Positions 29,679-37,710 are shown, counted from the stretch's first letter. The stretch is 49,982 nucleotides of DNA from an uncultured Collinsella sp. (GCA_902470895.1 CABRID010000004.1:1-49982), one strand, 5' to 3'. The notes: generated by a model from the sequence alone, not told the origin. Program-made: numbers and translations.

Positions 29679-29984
29679 ATGTATATCAAGAAGGGCGATA
29701 AGGTCCAGGTTCTCTCTGGTAAGGATCGCGGCAAGCAGGGCGTTATCCTGCGTGCTCTCCCCGCCGAGAACAAGGTCGTTGTCGAGGGCGTTTCGGTCGT
29801 CAAGAAGGCCGTCAAGCCCAACGCTGCCAACCAGCAGGGCGGCATCGTTTCGCAGGAGGCTCCCATCGACGCCTCCAACGTCAATCTCGTCTGCCCCGAG
29901 TGCGGTAAGGTTACCCGCGTCGGTCACGAGAAGGACGGCAAGAACAAGCTGCGCGTCTGCAAGAAGTGCGGCCACAAGTTCTAA
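29679..29984 (+). CDS. rplX: 50S ribosomal protein L24
   Basis: L24 is an assembly-initiating 23S rRNA-binding protein. The 101-residue protein has the KOW motif early (KKGDKVQVLSGKDRGKQGVI) and a C-terminal CPECGKVTRVGHEKDG...CKKCG zinc-ribbon-like pair of CxxC motifs. The usual following genes rplE, rpsN, rpsH, rplF and rplR are not here: a strong terminator begins 27 nt after the stop. Confidence 0.97.
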   Translation: MYIKKGDKVQVLSGKDRGKQGVILRALPAENKVVVEGVSVVKKAVKPNAANQQGGIVSQEAPIDASNVNLVCPECGKVTRVGHEKDGKNKLRVCKKCGHKF

Positions 29985-30010
29985 GCTGCCCGCAACATCA
30001 AGTTGCTAGC

Positions 30011-30046
30011 AAAGGCCCGGATGCCCCACGGCACCCGGGCCTTTTT
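30011..30046 (+). terminator. Intrinsic terminator of the S10/rplX operon
   Basis: AAAGGCCCGGATGCC pairs with GGCACCCGGGCCTTT, followed by further T residues. It is a strong rho-independent terminator, which supports a genuine operon end after rplX. Confidence 0.93.
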
Positions 30047-30054
30047 CTATCCCC

Positions 30055-30081
30055 ACTCATTGGGGACAGACTTAAATGAGT
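30055..30081. repeat. GGGGACAG-loop hairpin
   Basis: ACTCATT (30055-30061) and AATGAGT (30075-30081) are inverted arms around a loop containing GGGGACAG. It resembles the hairpins at 32167-32203 and 34218-34255 in its loop word but has different arms. Confidence 0.6.
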
Positions 30082-30134
30082 ACCCTAACTGGGTACGCAT
30101 AAATGAGCGGGTCGTGCTGTATAAATTGCTTGTG

Positions 30135-30254
30135 TGCGCGTTTATGCGCGTTAGATTGCGTTTAATTACGCACTTATGCGTATATATGCGCCGTTTACGG
30201 GGCAATAATGACCGTTTAGCGGTGAGATACGCAAAAACGCGCACAGACGCGCGT
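30135..30254. promoter_or_regulatory. Dyad-rich, helically phased TGCG region upstream of oxidoreductase
   Basis: TGCG or its complement recurs at 30135, 30145, 30157, 30169, 30177 and 30187, about one helical turn apart. Four exact dyads overlap or follow: TACGCA/TGCGTA (30167-30182), CCGTTTACGG (30191-30200), ACCG/CGGT (30211-30223) and ACGCGC/GCGCGT (30237-30254). This looks like a multi-site operator, perhaps for the DeoR protein at 31398. Nothing else is seen in the gene-free stretch 30082-30314. Confidence 0.45.
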
Positions 30255-30314
30255 GTTTGTGCGAATATAGAGCTGTCAGAAATGCAAGACGTTCTATGAC
30301 ACAGGAGACACATA

Positions 30315-31394
30315 ATGGCAGATTCCAAGCAGGCTCCACTCGACGCCGCGGCAGCCGCCAAAGCAGCATTTGCTTCGGTCCAGGACAAGCCGTTCCCTAA
30401 CGACATCTTTACGGCTCCCGAGCTCCGTTGGGCTGTGATCGGTTGCGGCGTTATTGCCAACCAGATGGCTCAGTCCCTTGCCCTGGCCGGCCGCAAGCTT
30501 ACGGGCGTTGCCAACCGCACGCTCACCAAGGCTCAGACTTTTGCCGACCAGTACGGCGTCGAGAAGGTCTATGACACGGTTGAGGATCTCTACGCCGATC
30601 CTGACATCGACGCCGTCTACATCACCACCCCGCACAACACCCATATCACCTATCTGCGCGCCGCCCTGGCGGCCGGCAAGCACGTTCTCTGCGAGAAGGC
30701 CATCACGCTCAACTCCGCCGAGCTCGATGAGGCCCGCGCCATTGCCGCCGAACGCAACGTGGTCCTTATGGACGCTACCACGGTGCTCCACATGCCCTTG
30801 TATCAAGAGCTGCGCCGCCGCATGGATGCCGGCGAGTTTGGCCGCATGAACCTCGCTCAGCTCAACTTTGGTAGCTACAAGGAGTACGGCGACCTGACCA
30901 ACCGATTCTACAATCGCAACCTCGCCGGCGGTGCCATGCTCGATATTGGCGTATACGCCCTGTCCGTCATGCGCCTGTTTATGGCGAGCCAGCCCGTCGA
31001 GGTCGTGTCTCTGGGTAACACCTGCGAGACCGGCGTGGACGTTGCAGGCGGCATCGTCTGCCGCAATGCCGAGCAGCAGCTGGGCGTCGTGAGCCTTACG
31101 CTCCACTCCAAGCAGCCAAAGCGCTCGGTTATCAGCTTTGACAATTGCTATGTCGAGGTCAACGAGTATCCGCGCGCCGATCACGCGACGATCGTGTGGA
31201 CCGCGGACGGTCATCGCGAGGAGGTCGCCGCGGGCACCGAGGCTTATGCCCTGTGCTACGAGATGGCTGACCTCGAGCAGGCCGTCGCCGGCGACGATTC
31301 CAAGCGTGAGCTTCTGGATTATGCTTCTGATGTGATGGAGCTCATGACCAAGCTCCGCGCCGATTGGGGAGTCGTCTACCCCGAGGAGGAGTAA
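30315..31394 (+). CDS. Gfo/Idh/MocA family oxidoreductase
   Basis: This 359-residue cytoplasmic enzyme is probably an NAD(P)-dependent sugar or polyol dehydrogenase. It has an N-terminal extension of about 38 residues. A Rossmann segment WAVIGCGVIANQMAQSL follows, then the family motif HVLCEKAITLN, in which the usual EKP is EKA, and a C-terminal alpha/beta domain with GGAMLDIGVYAL. The substrate is unknown. ATG 30315 has AGGAG 7 nt upstream. The DeoR gene follows after 3 nt, so the two form an operon with probable sugar-responsive control. Confidence 0.88.
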   Translation: MADSKQAPLDAAAAAKAAFASVQDKPFPNDIFTAPELRWAVIGCGVIANQMAQSLALAGRKLTGVANRTLTKAQTFADQYGVEKVYDTVEDLYADPDIDAVYITTPHNTHITYLRAALAAGKHVLCEKAITLNSAELDEARAIAAERNVVLMDATTVLHMPLYQELRRRMDAGEFGRMNLAQLNFGSYKEYGDLTNRFYNRNLAGGAMLDIGVYALSVMRLFMASQPVEVVSLGNTCETGVDVAGGIVCRNAEQQLGVVSLTLHSKQPKRSVISFDNCYVEVNEYPRADHATIVWTADGHREEVAAGTEAYALCYEMADLEQAVAGDDSKRELLDYASDVMELMTKLRADWGVVYPEEE

Positions 31395-31397
31395 GCG

Positions 31398-32144
31398 ATG
31401 CTTGCGGAAGATAGGCTCAATACGATCGTGTCGATGGTGCAGCAGGCTGGCTCGGTAACGGTGCCCGAGCTTGCCGATGCCCTGGGCGTGACGGCCTCTA
31501 CCATTCGACGCGACCTACAGACGCTCGACCGAGCGCACCGCATCGCCAAGGTGCACGGTGGCGCGACAAGTCTTGAGCGCGCGCACGTGACGCGCGACCT
31601 AACGATCAGTGAGCGCAGTGATCTCCATAACGACGACAAGGAGCGTATCTGCGCCCGCGCCGCGGCGCTCGTGGAGCCCGAGAGCTTTGTGTACATCGAT
31701 TCGGGTTCGACAACGCTCAGACTCATCGAGCATCTTCCGCATCTCGAATCGGTCACCTATGTGACTGATTCCGTGCTCCATGCTCAGCATCTCGCTGTGC
31801 GCGGCATGCGCACCGTGGTGCTGGGCGGCGAGCTTAAACCCGAGACCGAGGCGCTCGTTGGCCCCGATGCTCTGGCAACCCTAGACCGCTACAACTTTAA
31901 CTGCGGCTTTTGGGGTTCTAACGGCATTGCCGCCGAGCAGGGCTTTACGACGCCCGATATCGAGGAAGCGCAGGTCAAGCGTATCTCGATGCGCCATACA
32001 GCCAAACGCTTCGTAATCTCGGACGCCAGTAAGTTTGGCATGGTGGCTCCCGTAAAATTCGCGGACTTCCGTGACGCAACGGTTATCACCGCGGGCGAGG
32101 TGCCCGCCAAGTACCAGACGATGGAAAACGTCATCACGGTTTAG
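31398..32144 (+). CDS. DeoR/GlpR-type transcriptional regulator
   Basis: This 248-residue regulator has an N-terminal DeoR-type helix-turn-helix (VTVPELADALGVTASTIRRD) followed by RIAKVHGGAT. Its C-terminal domain is the phosphosugar-binding DeoRC type (YIDSGSTTLRLIEHL, GFWGSNGIAAEQGFTTPDIEEA). Members of the family usually repress sugar genes and respond to a sugar phosphate. Candidate targets are the operon it ends (30315) and the fructose-type PTS at 32400. The binding site may be one of the dyads at 30167-30254. Confidence 0.9.
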   Translation: MLAEDRLNTIVSMVQQAGSVTVPELADALGVTASTIRRDLQTLDRAHRIAKVHGGATSLERAHVTRDLTISERSDLHNDDKERICARAAALVEPESFVYIDSGSTTLRLIEHLPHLESVTYVTDSVLHAQHLAVRGMRTVVLGGELKPETEALVGPDALATLDRYNFNCGFWGSNGIAAEQGFTTPDIEEAQVKRISMRHTAKRFVISDASKFGMVAPVKFADFRDATVITAGEVPAKYQTMENVITV

Positions 32145-32166
32145 CAACGGGGCGAAGTAAGGCCAA

Positions 32167-32203
32167 AACCACCACAAAGGTGCCTGTCCCCATTGTGGTG
32201 GTT
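32167..32203. repeat. GGGGACAG-loop hairpin
   Basis: AACCACCACAA (32167-32177) pairs with TTGTGGTGGTT (32193-32203). The loop, read on the minus strand, is TGGGGACAGGCACCT. It is a close relative of 34218-34255. Confidence 0.85.
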
Positions 32204-32204
32204 C

Positions 32205-32278
32205 CGATGGCCCCGTCGGGCATGATTTCCCAGTACCCCTGTTTCCATACGACGTGATCATGCCCGCCGGGGCCATCG
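32205..32278. repeat. Long inverted repeat, 22-nt arms
   Basis: Positions 32205-32226 are complementary to 32257-32278 with one mismatch, around a 30-nt loop. It begins 1 nt after the preceding hairpin. No T-run follows, so it is not a classical terminator. Confidence 0.8.
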
Positions 32279-32295
32279 TATAGATATCGCTTAAA

Positions 32296-32315
32296 AGCGC
32301 CGTCACTTCGGCGCT
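32296..32315. other. Small hairpin upstream of fruA
   Basis: AGCGCCG (32296-32302) pairs with CGGCGCT (32309-32315). No T-run follows. It may be an mRNA leader structure of the PTS gene. Confidence 0.45.
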
Positions 32316-32399
32316 ATCAATCACTCAAACACAAGGTAATACGCAGGTTGTGACCCTCAGAAGGGGAGGGCTGGGCCTGCTTGTGCAAAAGGAGGAAAC

Positions 32400-33890
32400 A
32401 TGTCAGCTGCAAACGAGAAGGTTGGGGGCGGCACTTACGATGTCGTAGCCATCACGGCATGTCCAACGGGCATTGCTCACACATTTATGGCGGCCAAAGG
32501 GTTGGAAGACCAGGCAGCCAAGATGGGCGTGAGCATTAAGGTCGAGACTCAGGGTTCGGGCGGCGCTAAAAATGTACTGACCGCGGCAGACATCGCTGGT
32601 GCCAAGGGCGTCATCATTGCGGCGGATAAAAATGTCGAGCTCGATCGCTTCGATGGCAAGTCGGTTTACTCCTGTGCGGTGACGCGTGGCATTAATGACG
32701 CCGAGGAACTTATCAATATTGCGCTTGCGGGCAATGCGCCTATTCATCATGTGTCCGGCGGCGCCGCGGTACAGGCGGCTGCCGAGGGCGAATCCGAGGG
32801 TTTGGGCCGCAGGGTCTATAAGGACCTGATGAACGGCGTTTCGCACATGCTCCCCTTTGTTGTTGGCGGCGGCATCCTCATGGCGCTTTCGTTCTTGCTG
32901 GACCAGGCGGGACTGGGCACGAGCGCATACGGCCACAGCACTCCGGTCGCGGCCTTCTTTAACCTTGCGGGCAACCAGGCGTTCAACTTTATGCTCCCCA
33001 TCCTTGCGGGCTATATTGCCATGTCCATTGCTGACCGTCCGGGCTTGGCCGCGGGCTTTGTGGGTGGCTGGATTGCAAAGCAGGGCTTTACGTTGGGCTA
33101 TCTCACCACGGCAATGGATGCCGATGCCCAGGCTCAGCTTGTCTCTGCTGGCTTTTTGGGCGCGCTGCTGGTCGGTTTTGCCGCCGGCATTATCGTCAAT
33201 GCGCTCAAGAAGGCTGCAAGCGTGCTACCCGAGTCGCTCGACGGTATCAAGCCCATGCTCATCTACCCCGTGCTGGGCATTCTCTTTACGAGTCTCTTTA
33301 TGATGGCCGTTAACCCGATTATGGGCGTTATCAACACCGCCATTAGCGGCGCGCTCAACGGTCTTTCGGGCACGAGCATCGTTCTTTTGGGCATTATCTG
33401 CGCCGGCATGCAGGCGACCGACATGGGTGGTCCCATCAACAAGGCCGCATATGTCTTTGGCACCGCGGCCCTTGCCGAGCAAACGCTGCAGGGCAATATG
33501 ATCATGGCTGCCGTCATGGCGGGTGGTATGGTACCGCCGCTGGTCATCGCGCTCTCCACGACGTTCTTTAAGAACCGCTGGACCGAGGCCGATCGCAAGG
33601 CAGGCCTGGTGAACTACATCATGGGTCTGTCGTTTATCACCGAGGGTGCCATTCCCTTTGCCGCGGCCGATCCGCTTCGCGTGTTGCCCGCCTGCATCCT
33701 GGGATCTGCGACCGCCGGCGGTCTGTCGATGCTCTTTGGTTGCGCGAGCCCCGCTCCGCACGGTGGCGCCTGGGTTATCGCGGTCATCACGAACCCGGTG
33801 CAGTACCTGTTGGCCCTTGCTATCGGCGCTGTGGTCGGCTGCTTGGTTCTGAGCTTCCTTAAGAAGCCTCTCGACAAGGCTACCGAGTAG
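32400..33890 (+). CDS. PTS fructose-type transporter subunit EIIBC
   Basis: This 496-residue protein imports and phosphorylates a fructose-type sugar. The EIIB domain (about 12-105) has the phosphocysteine Cys21 in ITACPTGIAHTFMAA. A linker follows, then an EIIC domain from about 140 with eight or more membrane segments and the motif MGGPINKAAYVF. An EIIA domain, often fused in FruA, is absent, and neither EIIA nor a FruK kinase lies nearby. The ATG follows AAAGGAGG. The upstream DeoR regulator probably controls it. The substrate could be fructose, mannitol-like or 2-O-glycerate-like compounds. Confidence 0.9.
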   Translation: MSAANEKVGGGTYDVVAITACPTGIAHTFMAAKGLEDQAAKMGVSIKVETQGSGGAKNVLTAADIAGAKGVIIAADKNVELDRFDGKSVYSCAVTRGINDAEELINIALAGNAPIHHVSGGAAVQAAAEGESEGLGRRVYKDLMNGVSHMLPFVVGGGILMALSFLLDQAGLGTSAYGHSTPVAAFFNLAGNQAFNFMLPILAGYIAMSIADRPGLAAGFVGGWIAKQGFTLGYLTTAMDADAQAQLVSAGFLGALLVGFAAGIIVNALKKAASVLPESLDGIKPMLIYPVLGILFTSLFMMAVNPIMGVINTAISGALNGLSGTSIVLLGIICAGMQATDMGGPINKAAYVFGTAALAEQTLQGNMIMAAVMAGGMVPPLVIALSTTFFKNRWTEADRKAGLVNYIMGLSFITEGAIPFAAADPLRVLPACILGSATAGGLSMLFGCASPAPHGGAWVIAVITNPVQYLLALAIGAVVGCLVLSFLKKPLDKATE

Positions 33891-33916
33891 CGGGAGCGGA
33901 AGGGTCTTGCCAATGG

Positions 33917-33954
33917 AAAGGCGGCAACGTCCACCAGGGACGTTGCCGCCTTTT
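33917..33954 (+). terminator. Intrinsic terminator of the PTS gene
   Basis: A perfect 16-bp stem (AAAGGCGGCAACGTCC, 33917-33932) with loop ACCAG is followed by TTTT. The array at 33971 begins 17 nt later. Confidence 0.95.
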
Positions 33955-33970
33955 GCTGTTTGGGGATTTG

Positions 33971-34185
33971 TCTCGATCTGTAACAGGAAGAGAGGGATAT
34001 GGGCTCCAGATGTTACAGATCGAGATGATTTCTCCGGTGGGATCCGAATATCTCAATCTGTAACATCTTGGGCCGATTTTGCCGAGTTATTGTTACAGAT
34101 TGAGATTTTTCCTTGAGAGGGATTCGAATGTCTCGATCTGTAACAGATAGACCGGAAAACGGGTTCTAACTGTTACAGATCGAGA
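33971..34185. repeat. Alternating-orientation array of six 15-nt motifs, 40-nt period
   Basis: The motif TCTCRATCTGTAACA starts at 33971, 34051 and 34131, and its reverse complement starts at 34011, 34091 and 34171. Every start is exactly 40 nt from the last, leaving 25-nt spacers. Neighbouring motifs form three 55-nt hairpins with perfect 15-bp stems. The middle hairpin has a compensated change (CGATC/GATCG to CAATC/GATTG). Spacers are diverged copies of each other, with 14-17 of 25 positions shared. The array sits in a convergent intergenic region (33891-34253) holding nothing else but a terminator and one hairpin repeat. Confidence 0.92.
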
Positions 34186-34217
34186 CGTTTTGGGACCGCG
34201 GCTGAGCCATCGCGGCA

Positions 34218-34255
34218 AAACCACCATAAAGGTGCCTGTCCCTTTGTGGTGGTTT
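34218..34255. repeat. GGGACAG-loop hairpin at the end of the rluA-like gene
   Basis: AAACCACCATAAA (34218-34230) pairs with TTTGTGGTGGTTT (34243-34255) with one mismatch. On the minus strand the loop is GGGACAGGCACC and a T-run follows, so it can act as terminator for the leftward gene, whose stop codon (34254-34256) it overlaps. Confidence 0.85.
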
Positions 34256-34913
34256 AGGGCTCCCAGGGGCAGGGGGCTTCGATGTGGATGTGCTCACCGG
34301 TTACGGGATGCGTGAAGGACACGCTGTGGGCATGGAGCATCAGGCCGCAGGGACGCGGCGTGCCGTAGAGCTCGTCGCCTACCAGGGGATGACGCTCGCT
34401 CGCCAGATGTACACGGATTTGGTGCTTGCGGCCGGTGAGCAGCTCGACATCGATATACGAGCGCGTGGGCAGGCCACGACGGCTCTTAAGACGCTTGAGC
34501 GCCTTCACGCGCGTCTGAGACGGCTTGCCGCTGGCGCCGACGCGCATCTTGCGGCTGTCGTGACGGTCGTGGGCGATGGGCTTGTCGATGAGCTTTTCGT
34601 TCCAGTCGATCTTGCCCTCGGCGAGCGCCAGGTAGTGCTTTTCGAAAGCGTGGTCGATGACCATCTGGTCAAAGGCGGGCTGCGTCTGCTTGTCGAGCGA
34701 GAACAGCACCACGCCGGTGGTGTCGCGGTCTAGGCGGTTGAGCGGCTGCATATCGGTCGCGGCAAAGCCGTCGCCCATCGCCAGCAGCAGGTCGCTGGCG
34801 TAGTCGGTGAGTGTGCGCTCGCCGGTGCCGTCGCCGTGGACGATCATGCCGGCGGGCTTGTCGATGGCCATGAGCCAGGCGTCGCAGTAGAGGACTTGAG
34901 GTTCTTCGTTCAC
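34254..34913 (-). CDS. RluA-family RNA pseudouridine synthase
   Basis: This 219-residue enzyme converts uridine to pseudouridine in rRNA or tRNA. The catalytic motif reads NRLDRDTTG, with the essential Asp at about residue 62; the first His of the common HRLDxDTSG is Asn. Other signatures are AIDKPAGMIVHG near the N-terminus and LLTGRKHQIRVHLA near the C-terminus. There is no S4 domain. It begins with GTG behind GAAAGG, 15 nt after the U32 gene, so the two form a leftward operon that may be a translation-quality unit. The target site is unknown. Confidence 0.9.
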   Translation of the reverse strand: MNEEPQVLYCDAWLMAIDKPAGMIVHGDGTGERTLTDYASDLLLAMGDGFAATDMQPLNRLDRDTTGVVLFSLDKQTQPAFDQMVIDHAFEKHYLALAEGKIDWNEKLIDKPIAHDRHDSRKMRVGASGKPSQTRVKALKRLKSRRGLPTRSYIDVELLTGRKHQIRVHLASERHPLVGDELYGTPRPCGLMLHAHSVSFTHPVTGEHIHIEAPCPWEP

Positions 34914-34928
34914 GTGTAAGCCTTTCGG

Positions 34929-37421
34929 TTAGCTGATTCCCACAAACATGCAGCCCGAGGTCGCCCCGCGTAGGCGGGCGGCGGGCTTGCGGCCGGCCTG
35001 CGCGGCTTCGACGGCACGACGGACGCGGGCGACGGCACGGCCCACCTCATCTGCCTCGAGCAGCGTTCCGTCCACCATGAGACGGCGCACGCCGGCATCG
35101 AGCAGCTGAGGAATCTGCGGCGTGAGGTCGATGGGGTAGGCATCGTACAGGCGAGAGCGGCCGTGGATGTCGGTGCGGACGGGCATGACCTTTCCGTCGA
35201 TATTCTTGAGCGAGAGCTTGCGGGCACGCAGACGGCAGTTGACACAATCGTGGATGCAGCCGTTGGCAACCTGCAGAATGCAATGCTCGCTTGTCATGAC
35301 GCGCGGGCGGCCAAAGACGGTGATGCCCAAAGCCGCGGGCGCGGCGGCACCGAGCGAGACAATCTCGTCGAGCGTGATTTCGGGCGAGAGCCAAAACGCA
35401 CCGGCTCCGCGCTCGGCAAGCGCCTCCATGCAGGGCGTGTTGTGCACCGGCAGGCAAGAGCGAATTTCGGCCGTGGCGCCGGCCTGCGCGGCTACGGCGA
35501 GCTCGGAGATATTACCGACGGCGACGGTAGCTCCGGCATTGATCCAGGGATCGACGCGCTCGTGGTCGACGGCGCGGCAGACCTCGTCGAGTACGGGTAC
35601 GATGCCCTGCTCAAACGCATCGGCGGGGGAGAGCTCGGCCGCATCGAGCGCATCGGTGGTCATGTAGATGCGCGTGGCGCCCTCGGCGCGAGCTGCCTCG
35701 GCGGCTTCGAGCGTGGTGACGGCGGCGCAGATCTGCGGCTCATCGCGGTAATGCTCGGGCATAGCGCGCGTACATTTGTCGAGCACCGGAATCTCGAGAG
35801 TTTTCGCGCGCTCCTCGTACGGCGCCAGAATGGCCTCTTCCAGCGCCTTGCAAGCGGCGGCGCGCACCTTGTGAACGGCGGAGAAGCCCATGCCGCAGCC
35901 GGCGTCGAGCGAAACGTCAAAGCTCGCTGCCTCAAAGGGCGAGGAGCCCATGCGGCCCACATGCTCAACCAGGTCTGCCGCCTCGACGGCGCGGGTCTTG
36001 GCGGCCTCGACGGTGAAGCCTGTGGCGGTGGCGGTGAGCGCGGGGCTGTCACAGCAGGTGAGTGTGACGGTAAACGGCTCGCCCAGGCGCGCCACGACGG
36101 ACGCATCAACAGCTCGGCGGCGCAGCACATCGCGCTTGAGCGCGGCGCCGGCGGCGTCGATGGCACGCTGGCTGCGAATCACGCGGACGCGGCAGCCCTC
36201 GGGCATGCTGCGGGGTACGCGACATTCGATGATGTCGCCTGCGGCGGCATCATCGGCAGCAATGGTGGTCAGGAACTGGTCAAACTCGTTATCGTGGCGA
36301 AGCTCCAGCAGGTCGCCTTTGCCCACGGGCTCAAACAGCTCAATGCGGGCGATGGCGGCGCGGCGACGGCGGTCGTCGGGCTTGAGACCGCGCACATCGC
36401 GGTTGGCCGGGCGGCTGCCCAGCACCGTGCCCACGATCTGGCCGCGGTTGTTGGAACGCTCGTAGCTCATCATTTCGTCGCCCGAGGTGCCGTCCTGATA
36501 GGCGTGCGTAAAGTCGCGGTTGAAGCAGCGCTTGAGCTGGCGCTGGCGGGCGGCTTCCTCGTCCTTGGCAACGGTGGCTCCGGATAGCATGTCGTCAATT
36601 TCGTGACGATATACATCAACGATGGAGTACACGTAATCGGGCGCCTTCATGCGGCCCTCGAGCTTGAGCGACGCGGCGCCGGCGTCATACAGACGGCGAA
36701 CAAGCTGTGAAGTGTTGGTGTCACGTGGGCATAGCGCACGCTCGCGGCCGGCGGGGGAGAGTGCGCGACCGTTCTCGTCGATCAGCTTGTAGGGCAGGCG
36801 GCAGGGCTGGGCGCACATGCCACGGTTGGCCGATCGTCCCGCCATGGCAAAGCTCGAAAGCAGGCACAGGCCCGAGTAGCAAAAGCAGATGGCACCATGG
36901 CTAAAGACCTCAAGGTCCACATCGGGCGCGGCATCGTGAATGGCGGCAATCTCGTCGATGGAAAGCTCGCGCGAGAGGGTCACACGGTCGGCGCCCTGCT
37001 CGCGGCACCAAAGGGTTCCGCGGTCGTCGTGGATGTTTGCTTGGGTTGAGATGTGCGTCTCGATGCCGGGCATCGTGCGCTTGACCTCAAAGAACAGGCC
37101 CCAGTCCTGGATGATGAAGGCATCGGCGCCCAGCGTGGAGCAGCGATGGATGAGTTGCAGCGCATCGCTCATCTCGGACTGCTTGATGACGATGTTGACC
37201 GTGACGTAGACGCGCGACCCGGCTAGATGTGCGGCGCGGCAGGCTTGCTCAAAGGCCTCGTCGGTAAAGTTGGTGGCCTTGCGGCGGGCGTTGAAGCTGC
37301 CCATGCCGCAGTAGATGGCGTCTGCCCCGGCGGCGAGTGCGGCGGCAAAGGGCTCGGGCCCTCCGGCGGGCGCCAAAAGCTCGGGTCTGCGGTTGGTGGT
37401 TCGACTGGCGGTTGCGGTCAT
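34929..37421 (-). CDS. U32 family peptidase-like RNA hydroxylation protein
   Basis: This 830-residue protein has an N-terminal U32 domain: RPELLAPAGGPEPFAAALAAGADAIYCG, then the Cys-rich motif GAICFCYSGLCLLS and NRGMCAQPCR. A DUF3656-like middle follows, then a C-terminal part with CILQVANGCIHDCVNCRLR. Although named peptidases, the studied relatives RlhA and TrhP act in hydroxylation of RNA bases (23S C2501; tRNA uridine 34) with Fe-S involvement. The cysteine sets fit this. It is longer than RlhA (about 650) because of the C-terminal part, which may be a second, degenerate U32-like unit. It is followed by an RNA pseudouridine synthase, so an RNA modification role is favoured over proteolysis. 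Confidence 0.82.
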   Translation of the reverse strand: MTATASRTTNRRPELLAPAGGPEPFAAALAAGADAIYCGMGSFNARRKATNFTDEAFEQACRAAHLAGSRVYVTVNIVIKQSEMSDALQLIHRCSTLGADAFIIQDWGLFFEVKRTMPGIETHISTQANIHDDRGTLWCREQGADRVTLSRELSIDEIAAIHDAAPDVDLEVFSHGAICFCYSGLCLLSSFAMAGRSANRGMCAQPCRLPYKLIDENGRALSPAGRERALCPRDTNTSQLVRRLYDAGAASLKLEGRMKAPDYVYSIVDVYRHEIDDMLSGATVAKDEEAARQRQLKRCFNRDFTHAYQDGTSGDEMMSYERSNNRGQIVGTVLGSRPANRDVRGLKPDDRRRRAAIARIELFEPVGKGDLLELRHDNEFDQFLTTIAADDAAAGDIIECRVPRSMPEGCRVRVIRSQRAIDAAGAALKRDVLRRRAVDASVVARLGEPFTVTLTCCDSPALTATATGFTVEAAKTRAVEAADLVEHVGRMGSSPFEAASFDVSLDAGCGMGFSAVHKVRAAACKALEEAILAPYEERAKTLEIPVLDKCTRAMPEHYRDEPQICAAVTTLEAAEAARAEGATRIYMTTDALDAAELSPADAFEQGIVPVLDEVCRAVDHERVDPWINAGATVAVGNISELAVAAQAGATAEIRSCLPVHNTPCMEALAERGAGAFWLSPEITLDEIVSLGAAAPAALGITVFGRPRVMTSEHCILQVANGCIHDCVNCRLRARKLSLKNIDGKVMPVRTDIHGRSRLYDAYPIDLTPQIPQLLDAGVRRLMVDGTLLEADEVGRAVARVRRAVEAAQAGRKPAARLRGATSGCMFVGIS

Positions 37422-37527
37422 ATCCTGCCTTTCAAAATGCTCAGATACTCAAAAGTATAGTGGTGCTGTTGCGGCGGGCGATGCCCGTGCTCCAAGCGGG
37501 ATAAAGTCTTCAGCAGTCCTTGCAGCA

Positions 37528-37599
37528 AAAATGACCCGTTTCCCTCCGTCCCCTATGGATTACCTGATCCGATGGGGACGGAGGGAAACGGGTCATTTT
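37528..37599. repeat. Long inverted repeat, perfect 26-bp arms
   Basis: Positions 37528-37553 are the exact reverse complement of 37574-37599, around a 20-nt loop. The right arm carries GGGGACGG. A single diverged arm recurs at 38257-38283. It lies between the divergent U32 and ridA genes, where a terminator is not expected. Confidence 0.9.
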
Positions 37600-37681
37600 G
37601 AGCTTCACCGTCCGGTCGTGCCGTTCAGCGGCCGACAGGTGCCGTTGGGCGATAAATTATTCTCGCAACGTGATAATAATC

Positions 37682-37710
37682 TTGCATCGCGCGGAAACCT
37701 TGAGTACTAT
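37682..37710 (+). promoter_or_regulatory. Housekeeping promoter of ridA
   Basis: TTGCAT (37682-37687), a 17-bp spacer and TACTAT (37705-37710). It gives a leader of about 80 nt. The rest of the gene-free stretch 37600-37681 shows only an AT-rich upstream region. Confidence 0.65.

Noticed and set aside
33971..34185. CRISPR array
   Set aside because: Repeats are only 15 nt and alternate in orientation, spacers are related to each other, and no cas gene is in the window.
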